Shown here piece by piece: positions 35,743 through 45,264 of a DNA stretch of 64,000 nt. Source of the stretch: Dubosiella muris. GTDB lineage: Bacteria; Bacillota_I; Bacilli_A; Erysipelotrichales; Erysipelotrichaceae. Every line of letters starts with the position of its first letter. Position 1 is the stretch's first letter. The position numbers were made by a program, and so were the translations under genes. The stretch lies in contig NZ_SRYG01000011.1 in assembly GCF_004793885.1 (NCBI RefSeq), positions 21,214 through 85,213 of the forward strand, in the 5' to 3' direction. Below the pieces are notes generated by a model. The model ran no database searches. It had not been told where the DNA came from and saw nothing but the letters and a program-made list of their open reading frames with translations.

Positions 35743-38700
35743 ATGATTGATCCAATTTTAAAAAAACTGGAAACCAATCCGGTGACGCAAGCCATTTTGC
35801 GCAAAGAAAACCGGATCGGGCATTTGTATCCAATGGAGGAGGCGCTGCTTTTGACAGCGGCGTTCCAGGTGGACCGGAAAACGCGCATCATCGTCAAGCG
35901 AAACCGGTACGAAGCCAATCAGCTTTATGAACGGATTGCCGCGATGGAAGAAGATTGTCTGCTGTTCACGATGGAAGAATCGCTGCGCGTCCAGGCAATC
36001 GCCGCTTCGCCCGAAGACCGGGAAGCGGCGCTCGGCACGTTGACGCAGCTTGTTAAAAATCCAAAACCGCGGTTGATCGTCTGCAATACGGCGGGCTTTT
36101 TGCGTTTCCTCCCTTCCTATGAATTGATGAAAGAAAACATCCTCACGTTCCATGTCGGACAGGAACTGGAAATGGCGGCTCTGAAAAAAAAGCTGAACCG
36201 GATTGGCTACGGCAAGGTCAACTATGTCGACCGGCCCTGCACTTTCGCGGCCCGGGGCGGCATTGTGGACGTGTATCCGCTCGGGTACGAGCATCCGGTA
36301 CGCATTGAGTTTTTCGATACCGAAATCGACTCGATTCGTTTGATCAATGAAACGACCCAGCGCACGATTGCCTCCCAAACCGAATGCACGATTGGACCAG
36401 CCACTGATATTTTATTCCAGGACGAGCAAATTGAGGAAATCAAAGCGCTTGTCAGCCAAAAGCTCGAAAAGGAAGCAGGCGCTCTTTCGGACGAGGAAGC
36501 GGAACGGCTCAACGATCATATCGAAGCGGATTTGCGGGCGCTGGAAACGTTTGAACCCGAGGCGAGGCTGTATTTGTATTTTAGTTACGTACATAGCGAC
36601 AGTTTGCTTGACTACGTGGATGGCGAAGTCATTTTATCGAGTCAGGAGCAAGTGGAACGAGCCGCGAAAAAACTCAACGAGGACAACATCGCCTTCTTGC
36701 AGGAAATGATTCAGGACCGGAAGGCGCTGAGCCGGTATATCATGTTTCATGATTTATACGCGATGGAAAAAAAGAGGCCTTTTCTCATGTTCCACGAATT
36801 TCAGGATTTGCATGATCCGCTTGTTTCGAAAATTTATCCTCTGGACCAAGTCAAAGAGCCTCTGTCCCAGTTTTTTGAAACCCATCATCCGGATGCGCAG
36901 TTCGCGTTGAACGAAGAAGAACGCAAAAAAGTCGAAAGCTTGAGTCCTTTTCCGCTCCGATTTGTTCCTGATTGTTTTTATGAAGGATTTTCATATGAAA
37001 ACCACGAAGTGTTTACAAGCAAAGAACTGTTTGAACAGGAGCCTAAACATCAGCGGTACCAAAAAACGTTCAAGGAAGGGCAGATTTTGGAAAATGTGCT
37101 GGAGCTGGAAAAAAACGACTATGTTGTGCATGGCCAATACGGCATTGGGCAGTATTTAGGAATCGTGACGCGTGAAACGAACGGAAAAGCGGCGGATTAT
37201 TTGCATATTTTATACCGGGGCGGCGACGAGCTGTTTGTGCCTCTTTCGCAGTTTCAGCTTGTCCGAAAATACATTTCCAAAGAAGGGGCGGGCGTCAAGC
37301 TTTCCCAGCTTGGAAGCAGCCAGTGGCAAAAGACGAAAGAGCGTGTCAACGCCAAAATCGAAGAAATCGCGTCCCGGCTCATTGAGTTGTATGCGCATCG
37401 AAACGAGGAAATCGGCTACGCCTATCCAAAAGACGACGCGCTGCAGACGCAGTTTGACGAGGCGTTCGAATACGAGCCGACACTTGACCAAACAAGAGCG
37501 GTGCATGAAATCAAAATGGAAATGGAAAAACCGAAGCCCATGGATCACTTGCTTTGCGGCGACGTTGGCTTTGGCAAGACGGAAGTGGCGATGCGATGCG
37601 CCTTCAAGGCCATCGCGAGCGGCAAGCAAGTCGTGTTTTTGTGCCCGACGACCATTTTGTCGATGCAGCACTATAAGACGCTACAAGAACGGTTCGAATC
37701 GACCGGGGCGAACATCGCGCTCGTCAACCGGTTCGTTCCCGCCAGTCAAATCAAGCAAATCAAGGAAGGATTGAAAAACGGGACGATTGACCTGGTTGTC
37801 GGCACCCATAAACTGCTAAGCAAGTCGTTCGAATACAAAGATCTAGGTTTTTTAATCATTGACGAGGAACAGCGGTTTGGCGTGGAGCACAAGGAAAAAA
37901 TCAAGGAAATGAAAGACACGATTGACGTTCTTTCTTTGTCGGCGACGCCAATTCCGAGAACGCTACAAATGTCCTTGATTGGCGTTCGAACGATTTCGCA
38001 ACTGAACACGCCGCCCGCGCACCGGCACCCGATTCAAACGTATGTGATTGAAAAGCGGGGCAGTGCGGTAGAGGAAATGATCGAACGGGAACTCGCGCGG
38101 GGCGGCCAGGTGTTTTATTTATACAATCGCGTGGCCAATATTTACGCGGTGGCCAAAAAGCTTCAAAAGAAATTCCCGGATGTGCCAATCGCGGTCGCGC
38201 ATGGAAAGATGTCCAGAGAAGACATCGAGTCGACCATGTACGACTTCTCGAGCGGTAAATATAAAATTCTCGTCTGCACGACGATCATTGAAACCGGATT
38301 GGATATCGCCAACGCCAACACGATCATTATCGACCAGGCGGATCATTTCGGCTTGTCGCAGCTGTACCAGATCCGCGGTCGCGTCGGCCGCCGGGATAAA
38401 ATCGGGTATTGCTACTTGATGGTCGATCCGCATAAAGAGCTAACCGAGCAAGCGCATAAGCGGTTGCAATCCATCAAGGAGTTCACGGAGCTTGGATCGG
38501 GATACAAGATCGCGATGCGGGATTTGACGATTCGCGGCGCGGGCGACATGCTGGGACCGCAGCAAGCCGGCTTCATCGACCAGGTCGGTTTGGATATGTA
38601 TCTGGAACTGTTGTCGAACGCAATCGCTCGAAAACAAGGAAAACTCGTGGAACAAAAACCTGAAAAGAGCGCGCAGATTCATGTGAATGGGTATATTCCG

Positions 38701-39132
38701 TCCCAGTTTACCGAAAACGATGGCGACAAGCTCGACTTGTATCAGGAAATCAAAGCGGCAAAAAGCCTGCAGGCGCTTCATGATTACGAATTGCGCATCA
38801 TCGACTTGTTTGGAAAAATGCCAAAAGAAGTCAAGCAGCTGTTCAAACAGCGCCAGCTGGATTTGTTCGTCAACGAGGAAGGCGTCGATTCCATGCGGGA
38901 AACGACCACGCACGTCGTGATCAAGATGACGCCAGAATGGTCGAGCCGCGTCGACGGGGCGAAGCTGTTCACGGCCATGAGCGCGCTGTCGAAAAAAATC
39001 TCGTTGAAGCTGAAAGACCGGCGCATTGAAATCACATTGGAGAAGAAATCGAAATACTTGGATTTGCTGCTGAAAGTCATCGACTTGCTCACGCAAGCCA
39101 GCAAAACCATGATGAGAAAGGAAAACGAATGA
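35743..39132 (+). CDS. mfd: Transcription-repair coupling factor Mfd
   Basis: 1129 residues. The UvrB-like N-terminal region (1-350) is followed by the RNA-polymerase-binding CarD/TRCF domain (from about 445, LELEKNDYVVHGQYGIGQYLG), the RecG-like helicase core (GDVGFGKTEVA at about 605, DEEQRFG at about 706, QIRGRVGRRDKIGYCY) and the C-terminal TRCF domain. Mfd removes stalled RNA polymerase and recruits UvrA. It overlaps rqcP by 4 nt. Confidence 0.98.
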   Translation: MIDPILKKLETNPVTQAILRKENRIGHLYPMEEALLLTAAFQVDRKTRIIVKRNRYEANQLYERIAAMEEDCLLFTMEESLRVQAIAASPEDREAALGTLTQLVKNPKPRLIVCNTAGFLRFLPSYELMKENILTFHVGQELEMAALKKKLNRIGYGKVNYVDRPCTFAARGGIVDVYPLGYEHPVRIEFFDTEIDSIRLINETTQRTIASQTECTIGPATDILFQDEQIEEIKALVSQKLEKEAGALSDEEAERLNDHIEADLRALETFEPEARLYLYFSYVHSDSLLDYVDGEVILSSQEQVERAAKKLNEDNIAFLQEMIQDRKALSRYIMFHDLYAMEKKRPFLMFHEFQDLHDPLVSKIYPLDQVKEPLSQFFETHHPDAQFALNEEERKKVESLSPFPLRFVPDCFYEGFSYENHEVFTSKELFEQEPKHQRYQKTFKEGQILENVLELEKNDYVVHGQYGIGQYLGIVTRETNGKAADYLHILYRGGDELFVPLSQFQLVRKYISKEGAGVKLSQLGSSQWQKTKERVNAKIEEIASRLIELYAHRNEEIGYAYPKDDALQTQFDEAFEYEPTLDQTRAVHEIKMEMEKPKPMDHLLCGDVGFGKTEVAMRCAFKAIASGKQVVFLCPTTILSMQHYKTLQERFESTGANIALVNRFVPASQIKQIKEGLKNGTIDLVVGTHKLLSKSFEYKDLGFLIIDEEQRFGVEHKEKIKEMKDTIDVLSLSATPIPRTLQMSLIGVRTISQLNTPPAHRHPIQTYVIEKRGSAVEEMIERELARGGQVFYLYNRVANIYAVAKKLQKKFPDVPIAVAHGKMSREDIESTMYDFSSGKYKILVCTTIIETGLDIANANTIIIDQADHFGLSQLYQIRGRVGRRDKIGYCYLMVDPHKELTEQAHKRLQSIKEFTELGSGYKIAMRDLTIRGAGDMLGPQQAGFIDQVGLDMYLELLSNAIARKQGKLVEQKPEKSAQIHVNGYIPSQFTENDGDKLDLYQEIKAAKSLQALHDYELRIIDLFGKMPKEVKQLFKQRQLDLFVNEEGVDSMRETTTHVVIKMTPEWSSRVDGAKLFTAMSALSKKISLKLKDRRIEITLEKKSKYLDLLLKVIDLLTQASKTMMRKENE

Positions 39133-39395
39133 GACTGGATAAATATTTAAAAACGGCCCGGATTTTAAAACGGCGCGAAGCGGCTAAAGAGCTCGCTTTG
39201 CAAGGCCGGGTACACGTCAACGGAAAAGCGGCGAAGCCATCCCAGGAAGTAAAAGAGGGCGACTTGCTGCGACTGGAGTTTGGCGCCCGGATTCTGGAAA
39301 TCCGGATTCTGGAAATCAAAAAACAAGTGTCGAAGCAAAACGCTTCGCTGCTGTTTGAAGTAGTAAAAGAAGAACGAATAGAAGAAAAAGATTAA
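39129..39395 (+). CDS. rqcP: RqcP-type S4 RNA-binding protein
   Basis: 88 residues. An S4 domain (RLDKYLKTARILKRREAAK...GRVHVNGKAAKPSQEVKEGD) as in YabO/RqcP, which helps RqcH add alanine tails in ribosome quality control. It follows mfd directly, as in Bacillus. A palindrome at 39392-39408 overlaps its stop codon. Confidence 0.92.
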   Translation: MRLDKYLKTARILKRREAAKELALQGRVHVNGKAAKPSQEVKEGDLLRLEFGARILEIRILEIKKQVSKQNASLLFEVVKEERIEEKD

Positions 39396-39408
39396 GAATC
39401 GTTCTTAA
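39392..39408. promoter_or_regulatory. PerR-like palindrome before the HD hydrolase gene
   Basis: TTAAGAA-TCG-TTCTTAA is a perfect 7-bp inverted repeat, followed by a third half-site TTAAGAG (39409-39415 area). It aligns without gaps to the perR operator (both TTAAGAAT-NN-TTCT). It is not followed by a T-run, so a terminator is unlikely. Confidence 0.45.
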
Positions 39409-39467
39409 TTTAAGAGAAAAAATATCGGATTTTGGTGTTTTTATTCCGAAAAAGGAGGGAAAAGGCG

Positions 39468-40694
39468 ATGAAACTCAATCAAAAATGCGAAGAACGGAAA
39501 GTTTTGCGCGATCCAATCCATGGGTACATTCATATTGAATATCAGCTTCTTTGGGAGCTGCTGCAAACCCGGGAGTTTCAGCGCCTGCGCCGCATCCATC
39601 AGCTGGGTGGCAATTACTATGTGTATCATACGGCCGAGCATTCCCGATTCGCCCATTCGCTGGGTGTGTATGAAATTGTGAACCGGATGGTTCACGAAGT
39701 CGAAGATATGCGAAACGGGTTGAGCGAGCGGGAAAAGATCATTGCGATGAGCGCCGCTTTGCTGCACGATTTAGGGCATGGACCTTTTTCCCATTTTTAC
39801 GAGTCGCTCACCAAAAAGCGGCACGAGGAAGTAAGCGTGGATGTGATTTTGGATCCGCATTCCCAAATTCATCAAGTTCTGACTTCGTATGAATTGGATC
39901 TGCCGCTTGAGATCGTGGCCATTCTTCGCCACCAGCATCCGGTGTTCGTGCTCAATCAAATCATTTCCTCGCAGCTGGACGCGGATCGAATGGATTATTT
40001 GCTGCGGGACGCGTATGAAACCGGCACGAGCTATGGAACGTTTGATTTGGAGCGGATCTTGCGCACGCTGCGGGTTTGCGACCACCGGCTATGCATTAAA
40101 GAAAGCGGGATCCATTCGGTGGAGGATTACATCATGGCGCGTTACCACATGTACTGGCAGGTGTATTTGCATCCGGACGCGAAAGCGTTCGAATTGCTGA
40201 TTTCGAAGTTTTACCAGCGGTACGCGCAAATCAAGCACACGCTGCCGGCTTCTTCGCTGACGCTGCTCGATGCGCCGTATGATTTGAATTCTTTTATGAA
40301 ACTGGATGAGTGCCGGCTGTTCTCCTTGTTCCAGGATGGATTGGAAAGCGAGGATCCTTATTTGCGGGATATCGCGTCCCGCATTTTGGAGCGGCGTCTT
40401 TTTGACTGGATCGAGGATCCTTCCGCACGGCAAGTGGAAACGATTCGTTCCGAAATTGAAAAACGGGGACTTCCTTTGGATTTGTACTACCACGAGGAGT
40501 TCTCCCATTCAAGTATGTATTTGCCGTATCGGGAAAAAGACGAGGAAGAGGCTATTGGTGTTTTAAGCGCCAGCGGCCGCGTTGAAAAGCTTTCGGAAAA
40601 AAGCGAAATCGTGAAGGCGCTGATGAAAATGGAAACCCATACGAGACGAAGGGTGTATTTTGTCAAGAAAAAAGCGAGATTCGACACGTTTTAA
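39468..40694 (+). CDS. HD-domain phosphohydrolase (YwfO / SAMHD1-like)
   Basis: 408 residues. RDPIHGYI opens the family domain; the metal-binding HD motif is H100-D101 in AALLHDLGHGPFSH, with upstream histidines in AEHSRFAHSLG. The Bacillus relative YwfO and other members hydrolyse dNTPs or (p)ppGpp-like compounds; this substrate is unknown. The start at ATG 39468 is supported by AAAAAGGAGGG. In Bacillus and relatives ywfO-type genes are near rpoE/argS, as here. Possible control by the palindrome at 39392. Confidence 0.9.
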   Translation: MKLNQKCEERKVLRDPIHGYIHIEYQLLWELLQTREFQRLRRIHQLGGNYYVYHTAEHSRFAHSLGVYEIVNRMVHEVEDMRNGLSEREKIIAMSAALLHDLGHGPFSHFYESLTKKRHEEVSVDVILDPHSQIHQVLTSYELDLPLEIVAILRHQHPVFVLNQIISSQLDADRMDYLLRDAYETGTSYGTFDLERILRTLRVCDHRLCIKESGIHSVEDYIMARYHMYWQVYLHPDAKAFELLISKFYQRYAQIKHTLPASSLTLLDAPYDLNSFMKLDECRLFSLFQDGLESEDPYLRDIASRILERRLFDWIEDPSARQVETIRSEIEKRGLPLDLYYHEEFSHSSMYLPYREKDEEEAIGVLSASGRVEKLSEKSEIVKALMKMETHTRRRVYFVKKKARFDTF

Positions 40695-40705
40695 GCGGGT
40701 TTTGT

Positions 40706-40736
40706 TTGAAAAAAAATCCAATCATGATACTATACA
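40706..40736 (+). promoter_or_regulatory. Promoter of DUF1934-argS, short or no leader
   Basis: TTGAAA (40706-40711), 16-nt spacer, TACTAT (40728-40733) with TGA before it; an overlapping TATACA (40731-40736) is also possible. The ATG at 40743 is only six to nine bases further, and no ribosome-binding site is present. Confidence 0.6.
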
Positions 40737-40742
40737 TTCGCT

Positions 40743-41111
40743 ATGACACCATTTATAGTTTTAAAAGATCTTACGAACGATGAAGTCGTGTACGAAGGAG
40801 AGGGAACGATCCGGACGCAAGGGGGTCTTCAAGTCATCGAATTCGGGGGAAAGGATGGAGCGTTTCGGTATAGCTTTGATGACCGGCATTGTGAAATCAC
40901 GAGCCGTCAGGAAGTCACCGTTCACCTGAATGTCGGATTGGATCCGGTTTCCCATGGATGGATCGACACTCCGTATGGACGCATCGACGTAGAAACATTC
41001 ACAAAGAAATATGAAATTCAGAACAATGTCGTGGAAGTGGCGTACACGTTGTCGCTGCATGGAAACGAGCAGTTGTTTCATTTCAAATTGGAGATCCAGG
41101 AAAAGGAGTAA
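40743..41111 (+). CDS. DUF1934 (YwiB-like) lipocalin-type small protein
   Basis: 122 residues. It resembles Bacillus YwiB, a small calycin-like beta-barrel protein that sits next to argS and rpoE in many Bacillota; its function is unknown. The position, length and pattern of short beta-strands (VVYEGEGTI, FRYSFDD, HLNVGLDPVS, VAYTLSLHG) agree. The mRNA seems to begin at or very near the start codon. The argS start is 5 nt downstream, with AAGGAG overlapping the end of this gene, so they are co-transcribed. Confidence 0.85.
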   Translation: MTPFIVLKDLTNDEVVYEGEGTIRTQGGLQVIEFGGKDGAFRYSFDDRHCEITSRQEVTVHLNVGLDPVSHGWIDTPYGRIDVETFTKKYEIQNNVVEVAYTLSLHGNEQLFHFKLEIQEKE

Positions 41112-41116
41112 GGAAT

Positions 41117-42757
41117 ATGCAGTCAATAGATTCTCAATTAAAAAAAGCGATCCAGAAAGCTGTCCAGGACGCGTTTGACGTGACGCTGGACGAGCAGCAA
41201 ATCGGAATCGAAATTCCGAAAAATAAAGAACATGGCGATTTTTCGAGCAATGTCGCGATGCAAATGACAAGGACGCTGCGGAAAAACCCGCGTTTGATCG
41301 CGCAGGAAATCGTGGATCATTTTCCGAAAGAGGCGGCGGGCATTGAAGAAATCGAAATCGCCGGACCTGGATTTTTGAATTTGACATTGAAAAAGGACTC
41401 GTTCGCGAAAGTGGTTGAGGACATTTTGCGTCAGCAAGCCGGCTATGGTACCCAACCAGCCAATGGAATCAAAGTGGATTTGGAATTCGTCAGCGCAAAC
41501 CCGACCGGATCGCTTCACTTAGGCCATGCCCGCGGCGCGGCCTGGGGCGATTCGTGCGCGCGCATTATGACAAAAGCCGGTTACGACGTGACCCGGGAAT
41601 ATTATGTGAACGACGCGGGCAACCAGATCGCCAATTTGGCCCAGTCGTTGTACGCCCGTTACGCGCAAGCGCTCGGTTTCGAAAAGGAAATCGGCAAGGA
41701 TGGCTATTTAGGCAAGGATATCGAAGACAAAGGAAAAGAGCTGGCGGAAACGTACGGAACAGCGTATTTGGAGGAAACGCCGGAAAATCTTGATTTCTTC
41801 CGCAAGGAAGGCATCCGTTTCGAACTGGATAAAATTAAAAAGGATTTGGACGCCTACCGGGTTGGCTTCGACGTGTGGTCGAGCGAGCAGGCGCTACGCG
41901 ATGAAGGCGCGGTTGAGGCGGTGCTCGAAAAACTGGCGGAAAAAGGATTTACATATGAAAAGGATGGCGCGCTGTGGTTTCGGACGACGGATTTCGGCGA
42001 CGACAAAGACCGGGTGCTGCGCAAGCAGGATGGCTCGCTGACATATCTTGTTCCGGATATCGCGTACCACAATAATAAATACGAGCGGGGCTTCGACGAG
42101 CTGGTCGACTTCTTTGGCGCCGACCATCACGGGTATATTCCTCGTTTGAAAGCGAGTATGGAAGCGCTTGGCAACGATCCGGATCACTTGCATGTGGACA
42201 TCATTCAGATGGTTCGGCTGGTCAGCGATGGCGAAGAGGTGAAAATGTCGAAACGGCTCGGCAACGCGACGACGATCAATGAGTTGTGCGAAAGCGTCGG
42301 CGTGGACGCGGCGCGGTATTTCTTTGTGCAAAGAGCGTTGGATTCCCATTTGGATTTCGATGTGGAGCTTGCGAAAAGAAAATCGAACGAAAATCCGGTA
42401 TACTACGCCCAGTACGCCCATGCCCGCATGTGCTCGATCTTGAAACAGGCGCCGGAATGGACGAAGCCGGAAACGTTTGACCGGTTGACACATGAAAAGG
42501 AAATCGACTTGATGAAGACATTGCAGGAATACAATAAAGTCGTGTCGGAAACCGCAAGAACCCGTCAGGTTCATAAAATGTGCCACTACATCCAAAATCT
42601 GGCTTCGAAGTTCCACAGCTTCTACAACGCCTGCAAGGTAATCGACTCGAACGACAGCGAACTGACAAACCAGCGGCTGTCCTTGGTCAAGGCGACGCAA
42701 ATCGTGCTAGCGGACGCGCTCGGTCTGATCGGGGTGCAGGCCGTGGAATCAATGTGA
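41117..42757 (+). CDS. argS: Arginyl-tRNA synthetase
   Basis: 546 residues, class I. The HIGH motif reads HLGH in SANPTGSLHLGHARGAAWGD, the KMSKS motif is KMSKR near residue 376, and the C-terminal anticodon-binding domain carries ...YAQYAHARMCSIL. The N-terminal Add1 domain for the tRNA D-loop is present (1-95). The gene is co-transcribed with DUF1934 and is followed by rpoE after 38 nt. Confidence 0.98.
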   Translation: MQSIDSQLKKAIQKAVQDAFDVTLDEQQIGIEIPKNKEHGDFSSNVAMQMTRTLRKNPRLIAQEIVDHFPKEAAGIEEIEIAGPGFLNLTLKKDSFAKVVEDILRQQAGYGTQPANGIKVDLEFVSANPTGSLHLGHARGAAWGDSCARIMTKAGYDVTREYYVNDAGNQIANLAQSLYARYAQALGFEKEIGKDGYLGKDIEDKGKELAETYGTAYLEETPENLDFFRKEGIRFELDKIKKDLDAYRVGFDVWSSEQALRDEGAVEAVLEKLAEKGFTYEKDGALWFRTTDFGDDKDRVLRKQDGSLTYLVPDIAYHNNKYERGFDELVDFFGADHHGYIPRLKASMEALGNDPDHLHVDIIQMVRLVSDGEEVKMSKRLGNATTINELCESVGVDAARYFFVQRALDSHLDFDVELAKRKSNENPVYYAQYAHARMCSILKQAPEWTKPETFDRLTHEKEIDLMKTLQEYNKVVSETARTRQVHKMCHYIQNLASKFHSFYNACKVIDSNDSELTNQRLSLVKATQIVLADALGLIGVQAVESM

Positions 42758-42795
42758 TTGAAAAGGATTTGAAACAATAAAAGGAGAAATCAAAT

Positions 42796-43128
42796 ATGAG
42801 TAAATCTATGGTTGAGACAGCTTACCAAGTGCTGAAAACGCATCAGGAACCTATTCCTTTCGTGCAGCTTTGGACGGAAGTGAGCAAGGAGATGGGATTC
42901 ACGCCCACGCAGGCGGAAGATAATATCGCGCAGTTATATACCGACCTTTCCATGGATGGACGTTTCCTGAATATGGCAGGAAACACATGGGATCTTCGGT
43001 CCCGTCACACATATTCGGAAAGCGTGACGGATACGTCGACGATCGCGATTGACGATAGCGACGAGGACGAGGAAGACATCGACGAAGAGTTGGATGCGGA
43101 CGAGGAAAAAAAGCTGAATGAAGAGTAA
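42796..43128 (+). CDS. rpoE: RNA polymerase delta subunit
   Basis: 110 residues. The N-terminal HARE-HTH domain (1-70, AYQVLKTHQEPIPFVQLW) binds core RNA polymerase; the C-terminal tail (from about 83) is nearly all Asp/Glu. Delta speeds promoter release and RNA polymerase recycling and is confined to Bacillota, a strong taxonomic pointer. The protein is shorter than Bacillus delta (about 173) because the acidic tail is short. Ends at a good terminator. Confidence 0.93.
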   Translation: MSKSMVETAYQVLKTHQEPIPFVQLWTEVSKEMGFTPTQAEDNIAQLYTDLSMDGRFLNMAGNTWDLRSRHTYSESVTDTSTIAIDDSDEDEEDIDEELDADEEKKLNEE

Positions 43129-43152
43129 AAATCTGCGTTATGCAGATTTTTT
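43128..43152 (+). terminator. Terminator after rpoE
   Basis: Stem AAAATCTGC / GCAGATTTT with a 5-nt loop and six T. The promoter of the teichoic acid export genes lies immediately downstream. Confidence 0.9.
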
Positions 43153-43165
43153 GCTTATTTTTGCT

Positions 43166-43171
43166 TATAAT
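43166..43171 (+). promoter_or_regulatory. -10 of the teichoic acid operon
   Basis: TATAAT at 43166-43171, 19 nt before the ATG, with GGAG between. A clear -35 was not found. The genes from tagG to the TagB-like gene have gaps of 15 nt or less. Confidence 0.6.
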
Positions 43172-43190
43172 AGATGAAAAGGAGTTGTCC

Positions 43191-44021
43191 ATGTTTAAAA
43201 GTATTCAATACGTATTAAAAGAAAATTTTTCCAACGTATTTCGAATTTACAGCATCGCCAAATACGAGCTGCTGGCGGATATGCGGGATTCCAAATTTGG
43301 AATCGTCTGGAATTTCCTGTCGCCAACGATCCAGGTCTTTACGTACTGGCTGATCTTTGGTGTCGCGTGGAACCGCAAACCAATCGAGGTGAATGGAATC
43401 GAGGTGCCATATTTGCTGTGGCTGATCGTAGGCTACGCGGCGTGGTGGTTCATCCAGCCTTGCATCACCCAGGGGTGTTCCGCGATCCATTCGAAAATCA
43501 ATGTGATTACGAAAATGAAATTCCCGGTTTCGGTTTTGCCGGCGACGGTGGTATGCAAAGAGTTTTTCAACCACTTGTGCATGCTCGTCATCGCGTTCGC
43601 GGCGTTGCTGATCTTTGGTTATTTGCCTAGTTTGTATTGGCTGAATTTAGTGTATTACGCGTTTTGCGCGTTTGTGATCGTGGAAGCGATCGGTTTGATT
43701 CTCTCCGTCTTGACGATGTTATGGCGCGACGTGAAAAAGCTCGTCACTTCTCTGACGCGGATGCTGTTTTATTTCACACCGCTGATTTGGAACTGCCACT
43801 TTAACAGCAATGTGCCGTTCCATACCGTTTTGAACGCGATCATGAAGCTGAACCCGTTTTATTACATCGTCAACGGATATCGCGATTCGGTGTTTTATCA
43901 AAAAAACTTTTGGGACCATCCGGCGCTGACCGCTTACTTCTGGCTTTTCACGTTGGCGGCCTTCACGATTGGCTGTATGCTCATGTACAAGTTCAAAAAG
44001 AAATTCATTGATCTGATTTAG
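43191..44021 (+). CDS. tagG: Teichoic acid export ABC permease (TagG-like)
   Basis: 276 residues with about six membrane segments (first near 36-56). ABC-2-type permease for polysaccharide or teichoic acid export: the LWRDVKKLVTSLTRMLFYFTPLIW region and MKLNPFYYIVNGYRD motif are typical of TagG/TarG. It probably moves lipid-linked wall teichoic acid across the membrane with the ATPase encoded next. The start is ATG 43191 with AAAGGAG; the longer frame upstream crosses the promoter. Confidence 0.92.
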   Translation: MFKSIQYVLKENFSNVFRIYSIAKYELLADMRDSKFGIVWNFLSPTIQVFTYWLIFGVAWNRKPIEVNGIEVPYLLWLIVGYAAWWFIQPCITQGCSAIHSKINVITKMKFPVSVLPATVVCKEFFNHLCMLVIAFAALLIFGYLPSLYWLNLVYYAFCAFVIVEAIGLILSVLTMLWRDVKKLVTSLTRMLFYFTPLIWNCHFNSNVPFHTVLNAIMKLNPFYYIVNGYRDSVFYQKNFWDHPALTAYFWLFTLAAFTIGCMLMYKFKKKFIDLI

Positions 44022-44029
44022 GAGGAAAC

Positions 44030-44860
44030 ATGGAAAAAAAAGACGAAAAACAATACGCCGTAGTCGCGGATCATGTTTCCAAGATTTATGAGCTACGCAA
44101 CAAGGACAACCAGCACAAAAGCGCGAACAAGCGGTTTTACGCGTTAAAGGATGTGTCGTTTCAAATCGAAAAAGGCGATGTCGTGGGAATTTTGGGAACG
44201 AACGGATCCGGAAAATCAACGCTGTCGCTGCTGCTGTCCGGAATTTCGGACATCGACACCGGGAAAATCACGGTCCATGGCGAGCAGGCTTTGATCGCCA
44301 TCAACACGGGATTGAACATGCAGCTGACAGGGTTGGAAAACATCAAAGTCAAAGGCGCTTTGATGGGATTGAAAAAAAAGGAAATCGAAGCCATCACCCA
44401 GGATGTGATCAATTTTTCCGAGCTTGGCGACTTTTTATACCAGCCGGTGAAAAAGTATTCCAGCGGAATGAAATCAAGACTTGGTTTTTCGATTTCGCTG
44501 GCGCTGGATCCCGATATCTTTATTGTCGACGAGGCGTTGTCGGTTGGCGACAAAGGATTCGCGAAAAAATGCCTGGATCGAATGATGCAGCTGCGCAACG
44601 ACAAAGGAAAGACGATTTTCTTCATTTCCCACTCGCTGGAGCAAGTGAAAAACTTTTGCACGACGGGGATGTGGATCGAAGGCGGACAGTTGCGGGAAAT
44701 CGGTCCGGTGAACGAGGTAGCGGAGCATTATTCGGAATACGTCGACTTGCTCAATGGACTCAAAGGCAAGGAAAAGCAGAAATTTTTGGATGAGAAATTT
44801 AAAAAAAGGCTTTTGCCAAAAGAAGAGAAAAAGGGATTTTTGAAAAAGATCTTTTCGTAA
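44030..44860 (+). CDS. tagH: Teichoic acid export ABC ATPase (TagH-like)
   Basis: 276 residues. Walker A GTNGSGKST (about 55-63), the polysaccharide-export version of the signature (YSSGMKSRLGFS) and Walker B IFIVDEALSVGD; a H-loop lies in FISHSLEQ. It lacks the long C-terminal extracellular-type extension of Bacillus TagH (527 residues) and ends in a basic Lys-rich tail. It energises TagG. The start ATG 44030 follows AGGAGG, 8 nt after tagG. Confidence 0.92.
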   Translation: MEKKDEKQYAVVADHVSKIYELRNKDNQHKSANKRFYALKDVSFQIEKGDVVGILGTNGSGKSTLSLLLSGISDIDTGKITVHGEQALIAINTGLNMQLTGLENIKVKGALMGLKKKEIEAITQDVINFSELGDFLYQPVKKYSSGMKSRLGFSISLALDPDIFIVDEALSVGDKGFAKKCLDRMMQLRNDKGKTIFFISHSLEQVKNFCTTGMWIEGGQLREIGPVNEVAEHYSEYVDLLNGLKGKEKQKFLDEKFKKRLLPKEEKKGFLKKIFS

Positions 44861-44875
44861 AACAGGGGGTTGAAC

Positions 44876-45262
44876 ATGAAAAAAGTCATTACATACGGAA
44901 CATTCGATTTGTTTCATATCGGACATTTGAATATTTTAAAAAGAGCGAAGGCGCTGGGCGATTATTTGATCGTGGCGGTCAGCAGCGACGAGTTTAACGC
45001 GATCAAAGGAAAAAAGTGTCAAATCTGCGACAAGGATCGTATGGAAATCGTCAAGGCGATTCGATATGTGGATGAAGTCATTCCGGAAACGTGCTGGGAT
45101 CAGAAAGTCAAGGACATTCAGGAACACGATGTCGACGTGTTTGTGATGGGGGACGACTGGAAAGATAAATTCGATGAATTGAAGGATTATTGCGAAGTCG
45201 TCTACCTGCCAAGAACGGAAGGCGTTTCGACGACGCAAATCAAAGATGAATTGAAGGGCTAA
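44876..45262 (+). CDS. tagD: Glycerol-3-phosphate cytidylyltransferase
   Basis: 128 residues, the standard length. HxGH nucleotide-binding motif is in GTFDLFHIGHLNIL, and the second signature RTEGVSTTQI is near the C-terminus. It makes CDP-glycerol from CTP and glycerol 3-phosphate, the donor for the glycerophosphotransferases encoded downstream. The start at ATG 44876 has GGGGG six bases upstream; an upstream ATG at 44870 would leave too little space. Confidence 0.95.
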   Translation: MKKVITYGTFDLFHIGHLNILKRAKALGDYLIVAVSSDEFNAIKGKKCQICDKDRMEIVKAIRYVDEVIPETCWDQKVKDIQEHDVDVFVMGDDWKDKFDELKDYCEVVYLPRTEGVSTTQIKDELKG

Positions 45263-45264
45263 CG

